The notes under the pieces were generated by a model. That model was not told the DNA's origin and searched no databases. It saw nothing but the letters and a program-made list of their open reading frames with translations. Both the position numbers and the translations under genes were made by a program. This document shows, one piece after another, positions 5,711-7,391 of a stretch of 7,391 nt of DNA. How positions within the stretch are numbered: the stretch's first letter is position 1; each line of letters opens with the position of its first letter. This DNA is from an uncultured Blautia sp. (GTDB lineage: Bacteria; Bacillota; Clostridia; Lachnospirales; Lachnospiraceae), in NCBI GenBank assembly GCA_934394595.1, contig CAKRRX010000124.1, forward strand, positions 1 through 7,391. Direction: 5' to 3'.

Positions 5711-6667
5711 ATGAAAGATAGTAAACACAAGCTTTTGACTCTAGCCGCATTAACTACGATTGCAGCTGGTGTTGTACATGTTGCCAATAGAGTAATCGTT
5801 GCCTCTTCACAATTGAAAGAAATGCTTGATTTTTCTAACCATAACTATTACGATTGGCGTTTTGGGAAAATTTATTATACAAAAAAAGGAACAGGTTCAC
5901 CACTTTTATTAATTCACGATACCATGCCAGGTGCTAGCGGTTATGAATGGTCCCGCATTGAAAAGCAATTAGCTCAAGAGCATACAGTTTATACTATTGA
6001 TTTATTAGGATGTGGACGTTCAGAGAAAGCCGGAATTACATATACAAACTTTCTTTTTGTTCAGATCATATGTGATTTCATCAAAAATGTTATTAAAGAA
6101 AAGACAGACATTATTGCCAGCGGTTTCTCATGTTCTTTTGTCACTACTGCTGCAGCCTATGATAAAGAAATCTTTAATAAAATCATGTTTATTAATCCTG
6201 TAAACATGAATTCATTAGCCCAGAGTACTACAAAAAAAGATAAGCTTTTTAAATTTCTTATTGAACTTCCGATATTTGGAACACTGGTATATCATATAAT
6301 TGTTTCACGTGAAACAATTAGCGATTTCTTTCTGAATAATTTTTATTATAATCCGTTCCATGTAGATGGAGATGTATTAGATGCATATTATGAAGCATCG
6401 CATAGAGGTGGCTATTATGCAAAGTATTTGTATTCCAGTCATAGTGCTAAATATATGAATATTAACATCCGTCATGCTTTGGCATCTTTAGATAACAGTA
6501 TTTATATCGTAGAAGGTGAGGATGAACCAAATGGAAAAGTTATTATAGATGATTATTGCAAGACCAATCCAGCAATTGAGTCTGCTGTTATCCCTTGTTC
6601 CAAGCATTTCCCACATATAGAAAACGTCGAAGGCTTTTTGGAACAGGTAGGCACTTTTTTTAATTAA
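5711..6667 (+). CDS. Membrane-anchored alpha/beta-hydrolase, substrate unknown
   Basis: The 318-residue protein has an N-terminal hydrophobic segment (about 8-31, probably a signal anchor) followed by an alpha/beta-hydrolase fold. LLLIHDTMPGASGYEW (65-80) fits the oxyanion-hole strand-loop. YTIDLLGCGRSEK (94-106) is the conserved DxxGxGxS loop. The nucleophile elbow is GFSCS (138-142) with Ser140; the usual final Gly of GxSxG is Ser. VEGEDEPNG (267-275) probably supplies the acid, and FPHIENVEGFLEQV (300-313) the His (His302). ATG 5711 is chosen for AAGGAGG 8 nt upstream and the adjacent promoter; an in-frame TTG at 5528 lies before the promoter and is unsupported. The gene is more AT-rich than parAB and serS, stands alone opposite them, and contains a perfect parS at codons 197-202. 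These features suggest an acquired gene. The substrate cannot be inferred. Confidence 0.85.
   Translation: MKDSKHKLLTLAALTTIAAGVVHVANRVIVASSQLKEMLDFSNHNYYDWRFGKIYYTKKGTGSPLLLIHDTMPGASGYEWSRIEKQLAQEHTVYTIDLLGCGRSEKAGITYTNFLFVQIICDFIKNVIKEKTDIIASGFSCSFVTTAAAYDKEIFNKIMFINPVNMNSLAQSTTKKDKLFKFLIELPIFGTLVYHIIVSRETISDFFLNNFYYNPFHVDGDVLDAYYEASHRGGYYAKYLYSSHSAKYMNINIRHALASLDNSIYIVEGEDEPNGKVIIDDYCKTNPAIESAVIPCSKHFPHIENVEGFLEQVGTFFN
6301..6316. promoter_or_regulatory. Second perfect parS site, inside the hydrolase coding sequence
   Basis: TGTTTCACGTGAAACA again matches the consensus exactly. Here the palindrome extends to a perfect 24 bp (6297-6320, with TAAT and ATTA flanks). In frame it encodes I-V-S-R-E-T. 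It lies 938 bp from the first parS. Coding-sequence parS sites are known, for example the one within spo0J of Bacillus subtilis. Confidence 0.93.
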
Positions 6668-6806
6668 AGCTTGTTCAAAAAGGATTCTTAAGGATAGTAT
6701 TTAAGCTACGATAACTGGACTCAAATAAAATCCTCTATAAAGTAGGACATGTAAATGTAGATTATGGATACCCTTTCAATACATTCTTATAAATAGTTTT
6801 CACAAC

Positions 6807-6850
6807 AAAAACTCCTAAAATCATTTTATATATGGTTTCAGGAGTTTTTT
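6807..6850 (+). terminator. Intrinsic terminator downstream of the hydrolase gene
   Basis: AAAAACTCCT... (6807-6824) pairs with ...AGGAGTTTTT (6832-6849) over 18 positions, with one A-C mismatch and one T-G wobble, a 7-nt loop and a TTTTTT tail. It lies 140 nt after the hydrolase stop. The stem would also work on the minus strand. Confidence 0.85.
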
Positions 6851-6963
6851 ATTATATTTTCGTACTTTATTATTCAGTTCACATTAAATCTCTTCAAAAG
6901 AAAGTTATTTAAGAACACATATGACATAGGAATAGTGTTTTATGTATTATACATTATGCATTA

Positions 6964-7011
6964 AGTACTTTTTATAGTACTCTGTATGTTTACAGTACAT
7001 TTTATTGTACT
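6964..7011. repeat. Two 18-nt hairpins in tandem with a compensatory change
   Basis: AGTACT-TTTTAT-AGTACT (6964-6981) and AGTACA-TTTTAT-TGTACT (6994-7011) are copies 30 nt apart. The innermost pair is T-A in the first and A-T in the second, so the stem is kept although both bases differ. Both are followed by T-rich sequence. Confidence 0.6.
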
Positions 7012-7091
7012 TTTTATTATTTTCTGTCATATTTACTCTTTTAAGGGTGTTAAATAGGCCTTGGCTCTTATAACTTTTTCCATACAAAGCT

Positions 7092-7141
7092 GTTATAGGC
7101 AAAAGGTATTTTGTCCGGATGAAGGCGTAGCGGTGGCTACG
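7092..7141 (+). repeat. Second copy of the CAAAAGGTATTTTG hairpin, with adjacent stem
   Basis: The 14-nt hairpin CAAAAGGTATTTTG (7100-7113) is identical to the core of hairpin D upstream of parA (5298-5311) read on the other strand. Similarity extends to a preceding TGTTA and GG and a following CC. A 6-bp hairpin with a GGTG loop (7126-7141) comes next. The two copies are inverted and flank the hydrolase gene. Confidence 0.5.
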
Positions 7142-7182
7142 ACGACTGACTTAGGCGCAGCATATGAAAAATCAGGCAAGTC

Positions 7183-7348
7183 AATATGGCGGTTACTTAA
7201 TATCCGCTGTACTAGGCCCTTTTAATAATAGGAATTTTATTGCAATCTCCTATAAATACCAAAAAGGAACAACCCTTAAAGATTGTTCCTTTTCCTACCA
7301 TATCTTCTTTTTTATCCAGTACAGCCAATATTAAGCAACCACCATATT
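7183..7348. repeat. Diverged 33-bp inverted repeat enclosing a terminator
   Basis: The arm at 7183-7215 on the plus strand and the arm at 7316-7348 on the minus strand match at 28 of 33 positions, separated by 100 nt. In one shared frame they read YGGYLISAVL (plus) and YGGCLILAVL (minus). Two of the four differing codons are synonymous, which hints at duplicated coding sequence rather than a simple hairpin. Confidence 0.6.
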
Positions 7349-7391
7349 TGCTTTCAAAATCATGCAGTTTTATCCGTATTTCCAGTACTTT
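7212..7391 (-). CDS. Possible C-terminal end of an unidentified minus-strand gene (partial)
   Basis: One minus-strand frame is open from the right edge to TAG at 7214-7212, 59 codons; the other two minus-strand frames stop early. The predicted peptide includes KLHDFESKYGGCLILAVLD and later FKGCSFLVFIGD, of plausible composition but not recognised. The case for coding is the conserved reading frame in the inverted copy at 7183-7215. The case against is that the frame runs straight through a strong terminator (7262-7293), so the last part at least may not be translated, or this may be a decayed gene end. The start is outside the window. Confidence 0.28.
   Translation of the reverse strand, partial: KVLEIRIKLHDFESKYGGCLILAVLDKKEDMVGKGTIFKGCSFLVFIGDCNKIPIIKRA
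7262..7293. terminator. Bidirectional intrinsic terminator near the right edge
   Basis: AAAAGGAACAA (7262-7272) pairs perfectly with TTGTTCCTTTT (7283-7293), 11 bp with a 10-nt loop. On the minus strand the stem is followed by a TTTTT run. On the plus strand the T run is shorter. It probably ends a minus-strand gene entering from the right. Confidence 0.75.

Larger units (their letters stand above)
6851..7211. other. Intergenic stretch with hairpins and repeats, no supported gene
   Basis: The left part is very AT-rich. It contains the paired 18-nt hairpins at 6964-7011, then a GC-richer block (7057-7215) with several hairpins. CTTATAAC (7067-7074) pairs with GTTATAGG (7092-7099). CAAAA-GGTA-TTTTG lies at 7100-7113, and CGTAGC-GGTG-GCTACG at 7126-7141. 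A 56-codon open frame from ATG 7164 has no convincing ribosome binding site. The block may be a remnant of a mobile or repeat element. Confidence 0.5.

Noticed and set aside
6695..6790. Short plus-strand readings after the hydrolase stop (YLSYDNWTQIKSSIK and VGHVNVDYGYPFNTFL)
   Set aside because: They might be a frameshifted remnant of a transposase or integrase, but they are too short, lie in two frames and match no motif I can name.
7081..7141. A cyclic-di-GMP riboswitch suggested by the GGCAAAAGGTATTTTGTCC and GTAGCGGTGGCTAC segments
   Set aside because: The conserved core of that riboswitch class is absent and no gene follows on the plus strand.

Overview
The window looks like part of a chromosome from a low-GC Firmicute, most likely a Lachnospiraceae-type gut clostridium. 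The grounds are the AT-rich sequence, strong AGGAGG-type ribosome binding sites, the gene order parA-parB-DUF4446-serS-DUF3881, and ParB sites of the standard bacterial type. This is inferred from gene content; no alignment was run.

Layout. Positions 1-195 (+) hold the tail of a cell-wall-anchored surface protein. It is closed by a perfect 19-bp bidirectional terminator (207-260) that also ends the convergent minus-strand cluster. That cluster reads leftwards from about 4953 to 264: parA (soj) and parB (spo0J), which overlap by one base; a membrane-anchored DUF4446 protein 9 nt later; serS after a 239-nt gap with its own likely promoter; and a DUF3881 protein 39 nt after serS. ParA, ParB and the parS sites form the chromosome segregation system. 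SerRS charges tRNA-Ser. The two DUF proteins have no firm function.

Upstream of parA, where many Firmicutes have rsmG and mnmG, there is instead a roughly 2.4-kb accessory-looking stretch. It contains a four-hairpin structured element (5120-5319) preceded by a minus-strand TATAAT box, so it may be a leader RNA of the parAB operon. It also contains a perfect parS (5363-5378) and a plus-strand gene for a membrane-anchored alpha/beta-hydrolase (5711-6667). That gene has its own promoter and terminator and carries a second perfect parS inside its coding sequence (6301-6316). A degenerate parS-like site lies in the DUF3881 gene.

From 6668 to the right edge I see no convincing complete gene. The stretch holds a terminator, a pair of hairpins with a compensatory base change, a second inverted copy of the hairpin motif found upstream of parA, and a 33-bp diverged inverted repeat around another bidirectional terminator. 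The right edge may be the end of an unidentified minus-strand gene. The strongest candidates for something undescribed are the structured element between parS and parA and the related repeats beyond the hydrolase gene.
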